Source of the DNA: DALYLB01 sp046154695
Lineage (GTDB): Bacteria; Acidobacteriota; Blastocatellia; RBC074
Assembly (NCBI GenBank): GCA_046154695.1
Contig: JBJXFI010000074.1
Coordinates: 1 to 25,438 of the forward strand
Reading direction: 5' to 3'
DNA length: 25,438 nucleotides
The notes under the pieces were generated by a model, which saw only the letters and a list, made by a program, of their open reading frames with translations, was not told the origin of the DNA and ran no database searches. Shown here piece after piece: positions 15,388 through 23,329 of the stretch (position 1 is the stretch's first letter; every line of letters starts with the position of its first letter). Position numbers and translations under genes: made by a program.

Positions 15388-16407
15388 GTGAAAAGCGAAA
15401 CGGAATTGCCTGAAATATTCGATGTGATCGTCATCGGGGGCGGGCCGACGGGGCTCGCCTGCGCGATCGAGGCCCGGCGCGCGGGGCTTTCGCACCTGGT
15501 GCTGGAGAAGGGGTGCGTCGTCAATTCCCTGTTCAACTACCCGACGCAGCTGGTCTTCTTCACGACGCCGGAGCTGTTGGAGATCGGCGATCTGCCGTTC
15601 GTCTGCGAGCGGGAGAAGCCCAATCGAAACGAGGCGCTGAAGTATTACCGGCGGGTGGCGGATGCCTACCGGCTGCGAATTCACCAGTATGAGCGGGTGA
15701 CGCGCGTCTCGGGAACGGACGGCGACTTTCGCGTCGCGACGGAACGGACGATGACCGGCGAGGCCGGCGCGCATCGCGCGCGAAAGATCATCGTGGCCAT
15801 CGGATATTTCGATCACGCGAACAGGCTCGGGATTCCCGGCGAGGGGCTGCCGAAGGTTTCGCATTATTACAAGGACGCGCATCCTTTTTACGAGCGGGAG
15901 GTCGCGATCATCGGCGGCGCCAATTCAGCCGCCATCACGGCGCTCGACCTCCATCGCCACGGCGCGCGCGTGACGATCATTCACCGCGGCGGAGAGCTCC
16001 GCCGCACGATCAAGTACTGGATCCTGCCCGACATCGAGAACCGCATCCGGAACGGCGAGGTTTGCGCCCATTTCAACACGATCGTCACGGAGATCACGCC
16101 CGCGGCGATCCGCATCCGCCATCTGGAAACCGGCGGGGAATCGGTATTGCGAAACGATTTCGTCTTCGCATTGACGGGCTATCACACGGACAACGACTTT
16201 CTGCGCTCGATGGGGATCCGAATCGATCCCGAGACGATGAAGCCGGAGGTCGATCCGGATACCCTGGAATCGAATGTGCGCGGAATCCACCTCGCGGGCG
16301 TGGTGATCGCGGGCAGGGAGACCGGAAAGGTATTCATCGAAAACGGCCGCTTTCACGGCGGCCAGATTCTTCGCGCGCTTCGGGACCGGATGAAACCGGG
16401 CCCGTAA
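15388..16407 (+). CDS. YpdA-like FAD/NAD(P)H-dependent oxidoreductase (bacillithiol disulfide reductase family)
   Basis: 339 residues from a GTG start 3 bp after the preceding gene. It has two Rossmann motifs: FAD-binding VIVIGGGPTG at 13-22 and NAD(P)H-binding AIIGGANSA at 173-181. Family signatures include EKGCVVNSLFNYPT, LLEIGDLPF, IKYWILPDIENRIRNGE, ALTGYH and GKVFIENGRFHGGQI. In characterised YpdA proteins the first glycine-rich motif reads GGGPCG and holds a conserved cysteine; here that position is T21. YpdA reduces bacillithiol disulfide with NADPH in the cytoplasm. Whether this protein does so is uncertain because of the missing cysteine; it may instead be a related ferredoxin-NADP reductase-like enzyme. 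Confidence 0.8.
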   Translation: MKSETELPEIFDVIVIGGGPTGLACAIEARRAGLSHLVLEKGCVVNSLFNYPTQLVFFTTPELLEIGDLPFVCEREKPNRNEALKYYRRVADAYRLRIHQYERVTRVSGTDGDFRVATERTMTGEAGAHRARKIIVAIGYFDHANRLGIPGEGLPKVSHYYKDAHPFYEREVAIIGGANSAAITALDLHRHGARVTIIHRGGELRRTIKYWILPDIENRIRNGEVCAHFNTIVTEITPAAIRIRHLETGGESVLRNDFVFALTGYHTDNDFLRSMGIRIDPETMKPEVDPDTLESNVRGIHLAGVVIAGRETGKVFIENGRFHGGQILRALRDRMKPGP

Positions 16408-16489
16408 CGAAACGGCCGCGGGGCGGCGGCTTTGCGGCAATCTCTACTTTTCCATTCTATAGCGGCTTGAGACCGGCAAAGAACAACCT

Positions 16490-17806
16490 ATGACCGAAGT
16501 TTTCAGCAAAATCACCGAATACGAAGGCATCACCGAATACAACCTCAAAAGCAACGGCCTGAAGATCCTGCTCGTGCCGCGGCGGGCGGCGCCCGTGGTG
16601 GCGTTCATGGTCGTTTACCGGGTGGGGTCGCGAAACGAGGCCGTCGGCCACACGGGCGCGACGCACCTGCTCGAGCATATGCTCTTCAAGGGCTCGCCGA
16701 GCTACAACAAGCAAAAAGGCACGGGAATCGATATCGTGCTCCAGCGGCAGGGAGCGGTCTTCAACGCCGACACCTGGTTCGACCGCACGCGATATTATGT
16801 GATGCTGCCGGCGGATCAGCTCGAACTCGCCATTCACATCGAGGCCGACCGGATGCGGGACGCGTTCATCAACGATGACGATCGCCAATCGGAGATGTCG
16901 GTCGTCCGAAACGAGCTCGAACGCGGCGAGAACGAGCCGTCGCGGATCCTTCACGAACGGATGTGGTCGATGGCCTTTCGAGAGCATCCTTACCATCACC
17001 CGACGATTGGCTGGCGCTCGGATGTGGAGGGGATTCCGACCGCGCGGCTGAAAGAGTTTTATAACACGTTCTATTACCCGAATAACGCGACGGCGATCGT
17101 CGTGGGAGACTTCGAGGACCAGACGGCGCTCGATCTGATAGAGAAGCATTTCGGCGGCCTCCCTGCCTCGCCGGCGCCGATCCCGCCGATGTACACGACC
17201 GAGCCGCCCCAGGAGGGCGAGATCCGCTTCATCCTCCGGCGCGCGGGCCAGCTCAGCCTGGTGGAGCTGGCGTGGCATATTCCCGAGTCGGGCCATGCCG
17301 ACACGCCGGCATTGACGCTGCTGGACACACTGCTCTCCTCCGGGGTCACATCGCGCCTGTACCAGGCGCTGGTCGAAACGCAGATCGCCGTGGATACGGG
17401 GGCGCAGTCCTATCAGTTCACCGATCCGGGCCTCTTTATGGTGAATATGACGCTCCGGCCCGGCATCACGCCGCAACAGGGGGAACAGGCCGCCCTCGAC
17501 GTCCTGGAGAGGTTGAAGACCGAGCCTGTCGGCGAGAAGGAACTCGACAAGGCCAAGAACATGATCGTTACGCAGATGACGTTTTTGCGAGACAGCCCCT
17601 TCGGCGTCGTGGATGTCATCGGAGAGGCCGAATCCGTCTCCGATTGGAAGATGTACGCCGACCTCCCGCGAATGATCCTGCAGGTCACGCCCGGGGACAT
17701 TCAGCGCGTCGTCCGGACCTATTTCACCGAGGATAATCGGACGGTGGGCTATTTCATACCCAAACAGGAAGAAGAAGCGGAGCAGGAGAAGGCCGCCGCG
17801 GCATAA
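16490..17806 (+). CDS. M16 family zinc metallopeptidase (catalytic subunit)
   Basis: 438 residues, typical of an M16B half-clamshell subunit. The inverted zinc motif H59-LL-E62-H63 is intact, and the third ligand region follows in SVVRNELERGENEPSR about 75 residues later. The domain order is peptidase domain (about 15-215) and then the structurally similar second domain (about 220-420), including the LSLVELAWHIP and SSGVTSRLYQALVE signatures. No signal peptide is visible. The gene is followed after 11 bp by an M16 gene lacking the zinc motif, the usual heterodimeric arrangement. The ribosome binding site is weak. The substrate is unknown; processing of peptides or transit-like sequences is the family role. 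Confidence 0.9.
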   Translation: MTEVFSKITEYEGITEYNLKSNGLKILLVPRRAAPVVAFMVVYRVGSRNEAVGHTGATHLLEHMLFKGSPSYNKQKGTGIDIVLQRQGAVFNADTWFDRTRYYVMLPADQLELAIHIEADRMRDAFINDDDRQSEMSVVRNELERGENEPSRILHERMWSMAFREHPYHHPTIGWRSDVEGIPTARLKEFYNTFYYPNNATAIVVGDFEDQTALDLIEKHFGGLPASPAPIPPMYTTEPPQEGEIRFILRRAGQLSLVELAWHIPESGHADTPALTLLDTLLSSGVTSRLYQALVETQIAVDTGAQSYQFTDPGLFMVNMTLRPGITPQQGEQAALDVLERLKTEPVGEKELDKAKNMIVTQMTFLRDSPFGVVDVIGEAESVSDWKMYADLPRMILQVTPGDIQRVVRTYFTEDNRTVGYFIPKQEEEAEQEKAAAA

Positions 17807-17817
17807 CATTGAAATTT

Positions 17818-19092
17818 ATGAGTGACCATTCCTTTGCAAAGCGCACCAGACGCTATCAACTCCCGAACGGGATCACACTCCTTGTGCTGGAGAACCATGC
17901 CAATCCGACCGTTTCGCTCTCGGGGTCGCTCCGCGCCGGAAAATACTTCAGTCCGGCCGGCAAGAACCGCATGGCCGGGCTGACGGCGGCCATGCTCAAC
18001 AAGGGAACGGCGAAGCGGAGCAAGCTGGAGATCGCCGACGCCCTGGAATCGGCCGGCGCCCGCGCGGGCATTTCGTCCAATACCTTTTATGTCTCCATTT
18101 CCGGCCAATCGATCAGCCGGGATCTCGAGTTGATCGTCTCGACGCTGGCCGAGGAGCTTCGCGAGCCGGTCTTTCCGGAAGCGGAGCTCGAGAAGCTCAA
18201 GCAGCGGACGATCGCCTATATTCAGGAAGATATCGACGACACGCGCGCGCGGGCCTATGAGCGGATGTCGCAGATCGTTTTCCCTTCGGAGAGCCCGTTT
18301 CACCGCCTGTCCGCTGAGAGCGTCATCGCCCAGGTCGAGTCCATGACCGTCGATGACCTCCGCGAATTTCACGCGGAGCATTACGGCGCCGGATCGCTGA
18401 TTTTGTCGGTGGTCGGCGATGTCGATCCGGAAGCCGTCCGTGCGCTGATCGAGAAGCATCTGGGCGACTGGCAGGGCCGAACCACGCCGGAGATCCGCCT
18501 GGCGGAGACGACCCTGCAAGCCGCGCCACGGCGCGAGATCGTGGCCATCAAGGGCAAGGCGAGCTGCGACATCGTCATCGGGCATGCCTCGCGCCTCCGC
18601 CGGTTGAACCCGGATTTCCTTCCGGCGATCATCGCCAATAACGTCCTCGGACACTCGACGATCTCGTCGCGCCTCGGCGCCAGGATTCGCGAGGAGATGG
18701 GGCTGACCTATGGCATCAACTCCTCCTTCAGCGAATCGGGCATCGGCGACGGCCCCTTCATCATCGGCGTCAGCGTCTCGCCCGAAAATGTCGATCTGGC
18801 GACCGACACCACGATGGAGGTTCTCGGCGAATACATCGCCAACGGCATCCGCGAGCACGAGCTCGATGACGAGCGCTCGTCCCTCATCGGCTCGTTCAAG
18901 GTCGGTCTGGCGACCAATGGCCAGATGGCGGGACAGCTTTCCGGCTCCGAGATCTTCGGCCTCGGCGTCGAGTATCTGGACCAGTATCCCTCGCTCATTG
19001 CCGCAATCACCCAGGATCAGGTCAACGACGCCATCCGCAAATATATCCATCCGGAGATCGCGACGACGGTCGTCGCGGGCTCCCTGAAATAA
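17818..19092 (+). CDS. M16 family protein without zinc motif (partner subunit)
   Basis: 424 residues from ATG 17818; a TTG at 17809 is possible but neither start has a good Shine-Dalgarno. The fold signatures of M16 proteins are present (LPNGITLLVLENH, SPFHRLSAESVIAQVESMTVDDLREFHAEHY, LGARIREEMGLTYGI). Where the catalytic subunit has HLLEH, this protein has a segment reading AGLTAAML with no histidines, so it cannot bind zinc in the normal way. In M16B pairs the inactive partner helps bind the substrate and complete the closed chamber. The gene is the last of the run that starts at argG. It is followed by an intergenic inverted-repeat element. Confidence 0.88.
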   Translation: MSDHSFAKRTRRYQLPNGITLLVLENHANPTVSLSGSLRAGKYFSPAGKNRMAGLTAAMLNKGTAKRSKLEIADALESAGARAGISSNTFYVSISGQSISRDLELIVSTLAEELREPVFPEAELEKLKQRTIAYIQEDIDDTRARAYERMSQIVFPSESPFHRLSAESVIAQVESMTVDDLREFHAEHYGAGSLILSVVGDVDPEAVRALIEKHLGDWQGRTTPEIRLAETTLQAAPRREIVAIKGKASCDIVIGHASRLRRLNPDFLPAIIANNVLGHSTISSRLGARIREEMGLTYGINSSFSESGIGDGPFIIGVSVSPENVDLATDTTMEVLGEYIANGIREHELDDERSSLIGSFKVGLATNGQMAGQLSGSEIFGLGVEYLDQYPSLIAAITQDQVNDAIRKYIHPEIATTVVAGSLK

Positions 19093-19258
19093 GGCGCCGC
19101 GTTCCGAGTTCGGCCTTCAGGCGATGCCTTTCCCGCTCGCTGTGGATTCCCACACTGCCGGCCGCGGGGGAGTCCCCGCCTTGACCGTTGCGATTGGCGT
19201 AACGCCGCTTTCCCGGACAGACGATAATCGCGATGTTGCGCCTGAAGAATGAAAAACA

Positions 19259-19410
19259 TGGCGGCGCAAGCTGTCCAGCTTGCGCCGCGTGTGAGGGTGC
19301 GCGTGAAGAGTCCGGCGGGGCGCGCGCCGGAAGTGGCCCCTTTCGAGGCTCGGTCTTTTTCTGAGAGTGTCTGGTGAATGCGGAACAAGCTGGACAGCTT
19401 GCTCCACTTT
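19259..19410. repeat. Pair of inverted hairpin units (AAGCTGTCCAGCTTG family)
   Basis: The hairpin at 19261-19288 has perfect 12-bp arms and loop GTCC. A second hairpin at 19382-19405 has arms of 10 bp with one mismatch and loop GGAC. The second unit is the reverse complement of the first, so the whole 150-bp segment is a larger inverted repeat. The right unit ends 9 bp before the Shine-Dalgarno of the CreD-like gene. This family is unrelated to the large structured repeat at 1-213 and 11220-11476. It is probably a small dispersed repeat or MITE, and it may shape the 5' leader of the downstream operon. The remainder of 19093-19427 holds no gene that I can see. Confidence 0.6.
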
Positions 19411-19427
19411 TTCCAAGGAGGTAATCC

Positions 19428-20687
19428 ATGCTTGCGCGAATGGCGGCGATCGTCTTCATCTTTTTCTGCACGGCGGCGGCCTGGGGCGTGCTCGGCACAA
19501 CCGTGATGGTCCGGACCAATGATCAGGATTCGAGCCTGAAGGGGGCCGTGGGGCAGCTCTGGGGAACGGGGCAGCGGCAGATGGCGCCTCGCATTTTTTA
19601 CGTGACGGTGGAACAGACCCGCGTTGAGACGATCGAGAACGGGAAGATGGTGACCAAACAGGAGAAGCGGACAAATCCCCATCCGCTGCTGCTCGATGCC
19701 AGCGAAATCGACGTCGATCTCAATCTGGAGCACCGGCAGAAGGGGCTTCTCTGGTATCCGACCTATCGGGTGCGATTCACCGGTAAATATCGCGTCGCCA
19801 ACTATACGGACACGGAGCGCGAGATCTTCTTCAACTTTTCAGTTCCGGCCAGGGACGGCGTTTACGACAACTTTCGGCTCGTCCTCGGCGGGAAGGAGAT
19901 GTCCCATCTGGAATTCAACGGGGGCGTCGTCAGCGGAAGCATGAAACTCGCGCCCGGAAAGACGGAAATAGCCGAGGTCTCGTACGGCTCACAGGGCCTC
20001 GACGAATGGTGGTACGATTTCGGCGAGAATGTGAATCAGGTCAAGAACTTTTCGCTGACCATGAAGACCGATTTCGAGCAGATCGATTTTCCGCAATCGA
20101 GCATCTCGCCTACGGTAAAAACCCCGGGGAACGGGCGCTGGGAGTTGAAGTGGGAGTACGCCAACCTGCTCTCCGGCGTGAAGATCGGCATGCTGATGCC
20201 GCGCAAGCTCAATCCGGGGCCGTGGGTCAGCCAGGTGAGTTATGCCGCGCCGGTCTCGCTCTTCCTTTTCTTCTTCGTGCTCTTTCTGCTGACGACGATC
20301 CGCAAGATCAAACTGCATCCGATGAACTATTTCTTCGTCGGCGCGGCCTTTTTCAGCTTCCACCTGCTGCTGGCCTATCTGGTGGATCACATATCGATCC
20401 ATCTGGCGTTCCTGGTCTGCTCGATCGTCTCGATCACGCTGGTGGTGTCGTATCTGCGGCTGGTGGTGGGCAATCGCTTCGCGTTCATCGAGGCGGGAAT
20501 TCTGCAGTTCGTTTATCTGGTGCTTTTTTCGTACACGTTCTTCTTCGAACGCTACACGGGGCTGGCGATCACGATCCTCTGCATCCTGACGCTCTTCATC
20601 GTCATGCAATTTACGGGACGCGTGGATTGGGATACGCTGTTTCGCCGAAACGCCCCGGGCGAGCCTCCGATGACGACGTCCGCGTAG
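19428..20687 (+). CDS. CreD-like inner membrane protein
   Basis: 419 residues. One N-terminal membrane helix (about 5-25) is followed by a large, probably periplasmic, beta-rich domain (about 30-270) and then five helices at about 276-293, 301-321, 325-347, 353-374 and 379-398. The C-terminal block (HPMNYFFVGAAFFSFHLLLAY through MQFTGRVDWD) matches the conserved membrane part of CreD, a protein of the CreBC regulon linked to envelope and beta-lactam responses in Gram-negatives. The soluble part is diverged from E. coli CreD. A perfect AAGGAGG at 19415-19421 precedes the ATG by 6 nt. No creB or creC homologue is in the window. It is the first gene of a tight operon with an L,D-transpeptidase. 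Confidence 0.7.
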   Translation: MLARMAAIVFIFFCTAAAWGVLGTTVMVRTNDQDSSLKGAVGQLWGTGQRQMAPRIFYVTVEQTRVETIENGKMVTKQEKRTNPHPLLLDASEIDVDLNLEHRQKGLLWYPTYRVRFTGKYRVANYTDTEREIFFNFSVPARDGVYDNFRLVLGGKEMSHLEFNGGVVSGSMKLAPGKTEIAEVSYGSQGLDEWWYDFGENVNQVKNFSLTMKTDFEQIDFPQSSISPTVKTPGNGRWELKWEYANLLSGVKIGMLMPRKLNPGPWVSQVSYAAPVSLFLFFFVLFLLTTIRKIKLHPMNYFFVGAAFFSFHLLLAYLVDHISIHLAFLVCSIVSITLVVSYLRLVVGNRFAFIEAGILQFVYLVLFSYTFFFERYTGLAITILCILTLFIVMQFTGRVDWDTLFRRNAPGEPPMTTSA

Positions 20688-20712
20688 GTGATGGAATCTG
20701 GGGCCCGGCAAG

Positions 20713-21315
20713 ATGAAAAACCGCAAGGGGTTTCGCATACTGGCGTCGCTCGGGATCCTGGGGCTCGCGCTCTCGGCGGGGCGCCCGTCCCGCGGCGATT
20801 CAACGATGGAGCCGGGGATGCCGAACAGCTATCGCATTCTGGTGCGGAAGAAGGACCGGCGGCTCGATCTGTACCGCATCGAGAACGGCCGCGAGAAGCT
20901 CGCGAAGACCTATGAGATCGTGCTTGGCGGCAATCCGACGGGCACGAAGCTCCGGCAAGGCGACAGCGCGACGCCCGAGGGCGAGTATTACATCACCCAC
21001 AAGAACGCGAAGAGCAAATTCTATCTCTCGCTGGGCGTCAGCTATCCGAGCGTGGCGGACGCCGATCGCGGATTGAAGGCCGGGCTGATCTCGCGCGCCG
21101 AGCACGACGCGATCGCGGCCGCGATCCGGCGGGGCGGCAAACCGCCGCAGAACACGAAGCTCGGCGGCGACATCTTCATCCACGGCGGCGGCACGGGGCG
21201 GCTTTTCGGCCTGATTCGCGATTGGACGCTCGGCTGTGTGGCGATGGAGAATCAGGATATCAAGGAGCTGTTCGATGCAACGCCGGTCCGCACGCCGGTG
21301 AGGATTGTTCCGTAG
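20713..21315 (+). CDS. L,D-transpeptidase (YkuD domain)
   Basis: 200 residues with an N-terminal basic and hydrophobic signal sequence (about 1-28). The YkuD catalytic domain spans about 40-198. The active-site block is IFIHGGG (H157, G158) followed by DWTLGCVAMEN, with catalytic nucleophile C175. The small-protein form with DWT-x-GC is common in Gram-negatives. Such enzymes form 3-3 crosslinks in peptidoglycan or attach proteins to it, in the periplasm. The gene starts 25 bp after the CreD-like gene. Its stop codon overlaps the ribosome binding site of larC. The substrate (crosslinking or anchoring) is not decidable from the sequence. Confidence 0.88.
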   Translation: MKNRKGFRILASLGILGLALSAGRPSRGDSTMEPGMPNSYRILVRKKDRRLDLYRIENGREKLAKTYEIVLGGNPTGTKLRQGDSATPEGEYYITHKNAKSKFYLSLGVSYPSVADADRGLKAGLISRAEHDAIAAAIRRGGKPPQNTKLGGDIFIHGGGTGRLFGLIRDWTLGCVAMENQDIKELFDATPVRTPVRIVP

Positions 21316-21320
21316 GAAAT

Positions 21321-22619
21321 ATGGCACGCACACTCTATCTGGACTGTTTCGCGGGCGCGAGCGGCGACATGCTGATCGGCGCGCTGCTCGATTGCGGGCT
21401 CGATTTCGAGCGGCTCAAATCGGAGCTGGCCGGGATCGGCGTGGACGGCTACCAATTGCGCGCCGCGACGGTCGATCGCTGCGGCATCGCCGCGACGAAG
21501 TTCGATGTCGATCTCGGCGAGGGAGCGCACGAGCCCGCGCACGATCACGTTCACGATCACGCGCATCCGCACGACCATTCCCATCACGACCACGCGGCTG
21601 TCGCGCCGCACCTGCATTCGGGCCATCGGGCGCTGTCGACGATCCGGCGGATGATCGCGGATTCGGCGCTCTCACCGGGAGTCAAAGCGCACTCGCAGGC
21701 GATCTTCCAGCGCATCGGCGAGGCGGAATCGAAGATCCACAACCTCCCGTTGGAGTCGGTCCATTTCCACGAGGTCGGCGCGGTCGATTCGATCGTGGAT
21801 ATCGTCGGATGCTGCATCGGGCTGGAGGCCCTCGGAATCGAGCGGGTGATCTCCTCCCCGCTGCACGTGGGCTTCGGGACGTTTCGATGCGCCCACGGAA
21901 TCTATCCCGTGCCGGGACCGGCGACGACGGAGCTGCTCCGGGGCGTCCCGATCTACTCGAAAGATGTCGAGGGCGAGCTGATGACGCCGACGGGCGCGGC
22001 GATCATCTCCACCCTGGCGGAGAGCTACGGCCACCTGCCGATGATGCGCATCGAGCGCATCGGCTACGGCGCGGGGACGCGCACCTATCCGAAATTCCCG
22101 AATGTGCTGCGCGCCATTCTCGGCGAGATCGAATCCGACCCCGACGAGACGCCGGATCTCGTCACGGTCATCGAGGCAAATCTCGACGACCTGAATCCCC
22201 AGGTCTTCGGCCATCTGATGGAGCGGGCGCTGGCCGCGGGCGCGCTCGATCTCTTTTACACCGCGGTCCAGATGAAGAAGAACCGGCCCGGCGTGCTCGT
22301 GACGCTGCTCTGCCGGCCCGAGGACCGCCCGCGGATGATCGACCTGCTGCTCGGCGAGACGACGACGCTCGGCGTCCGCTATCGCGACGAGCGGCGCGAG
22401 ATCCTGCGGCGCGAGTTCCTCCCGGTCGAGACCGAATACGGCCCGATCCGCATCAAGATCTCGAAATCGCGTGACGGCCGGGCGATGAACGCCTCCCCCG
22501 AATTCGAAGACTGCCGCGCCGCCGCCCTCGAACACCAGGTCCCCTTGCGGGAGGTGCAGATGGCGGCGATGCGGGCAAGCGCGAGGAAAAATGATGATCC
22601 AGAAAAAACGGGAGGATGA
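21321..22619 (+). CDS. larC: Nickel-pincer cofactor biosynthesis protein LarC
   Basis: 432 residues. LarC inserts nickel into the pyridinium dithiocarboxylate precursor to make the nickel-pincer cofactor of lactate racemase-like enzymes. The N-terminus LYLDCFAGASGDMLIGALLD, the ESVHFHEVGAVDSIVDIVG segment, GTFRCAHGIYPVPGPAT and the C-terminal domain with ANLDDLNPQ and MKKNRPGVLVTLLC are all characteristic. A histidine/aspartate-rich stretch at about 70-103 probably binds metal. ATG 21321 is chosen because the conserved N-terminus starts there; the frame opens earlier, inside the L,D-transpeptidase gene. In Lactobacillus plantarum the gene needs a programmed frameshift; here it is one continuous frame. 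larA, larB and larE are not in the window. Confidence 0.93.
   Translation: MARTLYLDCFAGASGDMLIGALLDCGLDFERLKSELAGIGVDGYQLRAATVDRCGIAATKFDVDLGEGAHEPAHDHVHDHAHPHDHSHHDHAAVAPHLHSGHRALSTIRRMIADSALSPGVKAHSQAIFQRIGEAESKIHNLPLESVHFHEVGAVDSIVDIVGCCIGLEALGIERVISSPLHVGFGTFRCAHGIYPVPGPATTELLRGVPIYSKDVEGELMTPTGAAIISTLAESYGHLPMMRIERIGYGAGTRTYPKFPNVLRAILGEIESDPDETPDLVTVIEANLDDLNPQVFGHLMERALAAGALDLFYTAVQMKKNRPGVLVTLLCRPEDRPRMIDLLLGETTTLGVRYRDERREILRREFLPVETEYGPIRIKISKSRDGRAMNASPEFEDCRAAALEHQVPLREVQMAAMRASARKNDDPEKTGG
22611..22615 (+). promoter_or_regulatory. Ribosome binding site that decides the PIN gene start
   Basis: GGAGG at 22611-22615 lies directly against the ATG at 22616, which is too close to use, but 6 nt before the in-frame GTG at 22622. 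The GTG is therefore the more likely start codon. The site lies within the last codons of larC, so translation is probably coupled. Confidence 0.6.
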
Positions 22620-22621
22620 CT

Positions 22622-23071
22622 GTGGCCAAAATATATCTTGACGTCTGTTGCTTGCAGCGCCCTCTCGATGATCAAAATCAAGAGCGAATTCGGCTGGAAG
22701 CCGAAGCAGTCGTACTGATCCTCTCCAGGGTTGAAAAAGGCCTGTTGGTGTGGGCATCGAGCGAGGCAATCGATTATGAGCTTTCATTGAATCCTGACGT
22801 CGATCGCGCTGAAAAAGCAATGTTGATCTCAGCAAGCGCGAACGAAATGATTATCGTCGGGGCAGCGGAAATCACTCGTGGCGCGGTGTTGGAGGATCTC
22901 GGGTTTAGCGGCTTCGATGCGCTACACCTGGCATGCGCGGAGAGCGGTGGGTGTGATATTTTTCTGACAACCGATGATAGACTATTGAAGCGCGCCAAAA
23001 AGCACGCGCTTGAATTACAAATACAAGTCGCCAACCCCTTACACTGGCTGCAGGAGGTGATAACGATATGA
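22622..23071 (+). CDS. PIN-domain protein, putative VapC-like toxin
   Basis: 149 residues from GTG 22622 (151 from ATG 22616). It has the PIN-domain ribonuclease fold with the acidic residues in place: D7 in IYLDVCC, E48 or E53 in SSEAIDYEL, D99 in SGFDALHLACAE, and D118/D119 in LTTDDRLL. Together they would coordinate Mg2+/Mn2+ for RNA cleavage. The QRPLDDQNQERIRLEAEAV segment is typical of a PIN subgroup found with a small partner gene. The start overlaps the end of larC, and the stop overlaps the start of the 69-residue gene (ATGA). Base composition is visibly less GC-rich than that of its neighbours, suggesting acquisition. The toxin role is inferred from family and context. Confidence 0.82.
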   Translation: MAKIYLDVCCLQRPLDDQNQERIRLEAEAVVLILSRVEKGLLVWASSEAIDYELSLNPDVDRAEKAMLISASANEMIIVGAAEITRGAVLEDLGFSGFDALHLACAESGGCDIFLTTDDRLLKRAKKHALELQIQVANPLHWLQEVITI

Positions 23072-23277
23072 ACGCCCAGGAATTGACATTGGAACAGATT
23101 CGCACAGTGGGGTTGGAAGCCCTTGCTCGCGCACTTGGCCCCACCGGATTGATCCGGTTTCTCCAAATCTTTGAGATGAGCCGCGGTGATTATTCCAGCG
23201 AACGTGAGCAGATTCTGCCGCCGTTATCTGTCGCGGAAATCGCTGAGGCCATTCGCCGGCGTCGAGCTATCTCGTAG
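23068..23277 (+). CDS. Small protein downstream of the PIN gene, putative antitoxin or partner
   Basis: 69 residues. It starts at an ATGA overlap with the PIN gene and has an excellent Shine-Dalgarno, AGGAGGTGA at 23052-23060, 7 nt upstream. It is mostly helical and charged, with the motif LEALARALGPTGLIRFLQIFE, a GDYSSERE segment, and a C-terminal LSVAEIAEAIRRRR. Proteins of this kind tend to occur next to PIN genes, but I know of no assigned function. An antitoxin role would make this a toxin-first module, the reverse of the usual vapBC order. Like the PIN gene it is less GC-rich than the neighbourhood. Confidence 0.75.
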   Translation: MNAQELTLEQIRTVGLEALARALGPTGLIRFLQIFEMSRGDYSSEREQILPPLSVAEIAEAIRRRRAIS

Positions 23278-23329
23278 ATATCCACAATAGGCAATAGATC
23301 AGAAAACCAATCAGCACTCTGATTACCTT

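Noticed and set aside
13222..15882. An 886-codon minus-strand frame opposite argG and its two followers
   Set aside because: It spans three well-identified plus-strand genes and is compositionally an antisense shadow.
21222..21320. An upstream start for larC inside the L,D-transpeptidase gene
   Set aside because: The LarC family N-terminus (LYLDCFAGASGDM) begins just after ATG 21321; the extra residues match nothing and overlap the upstream gene.
23309..23324. A small stem (AATCAG/CTGATT) between the 69-residue gene and the macroglobulin gene, as a bidirectional terminator
   Set aside because: A 6-bp AT-rich stem without a T-tract is too weak to call.
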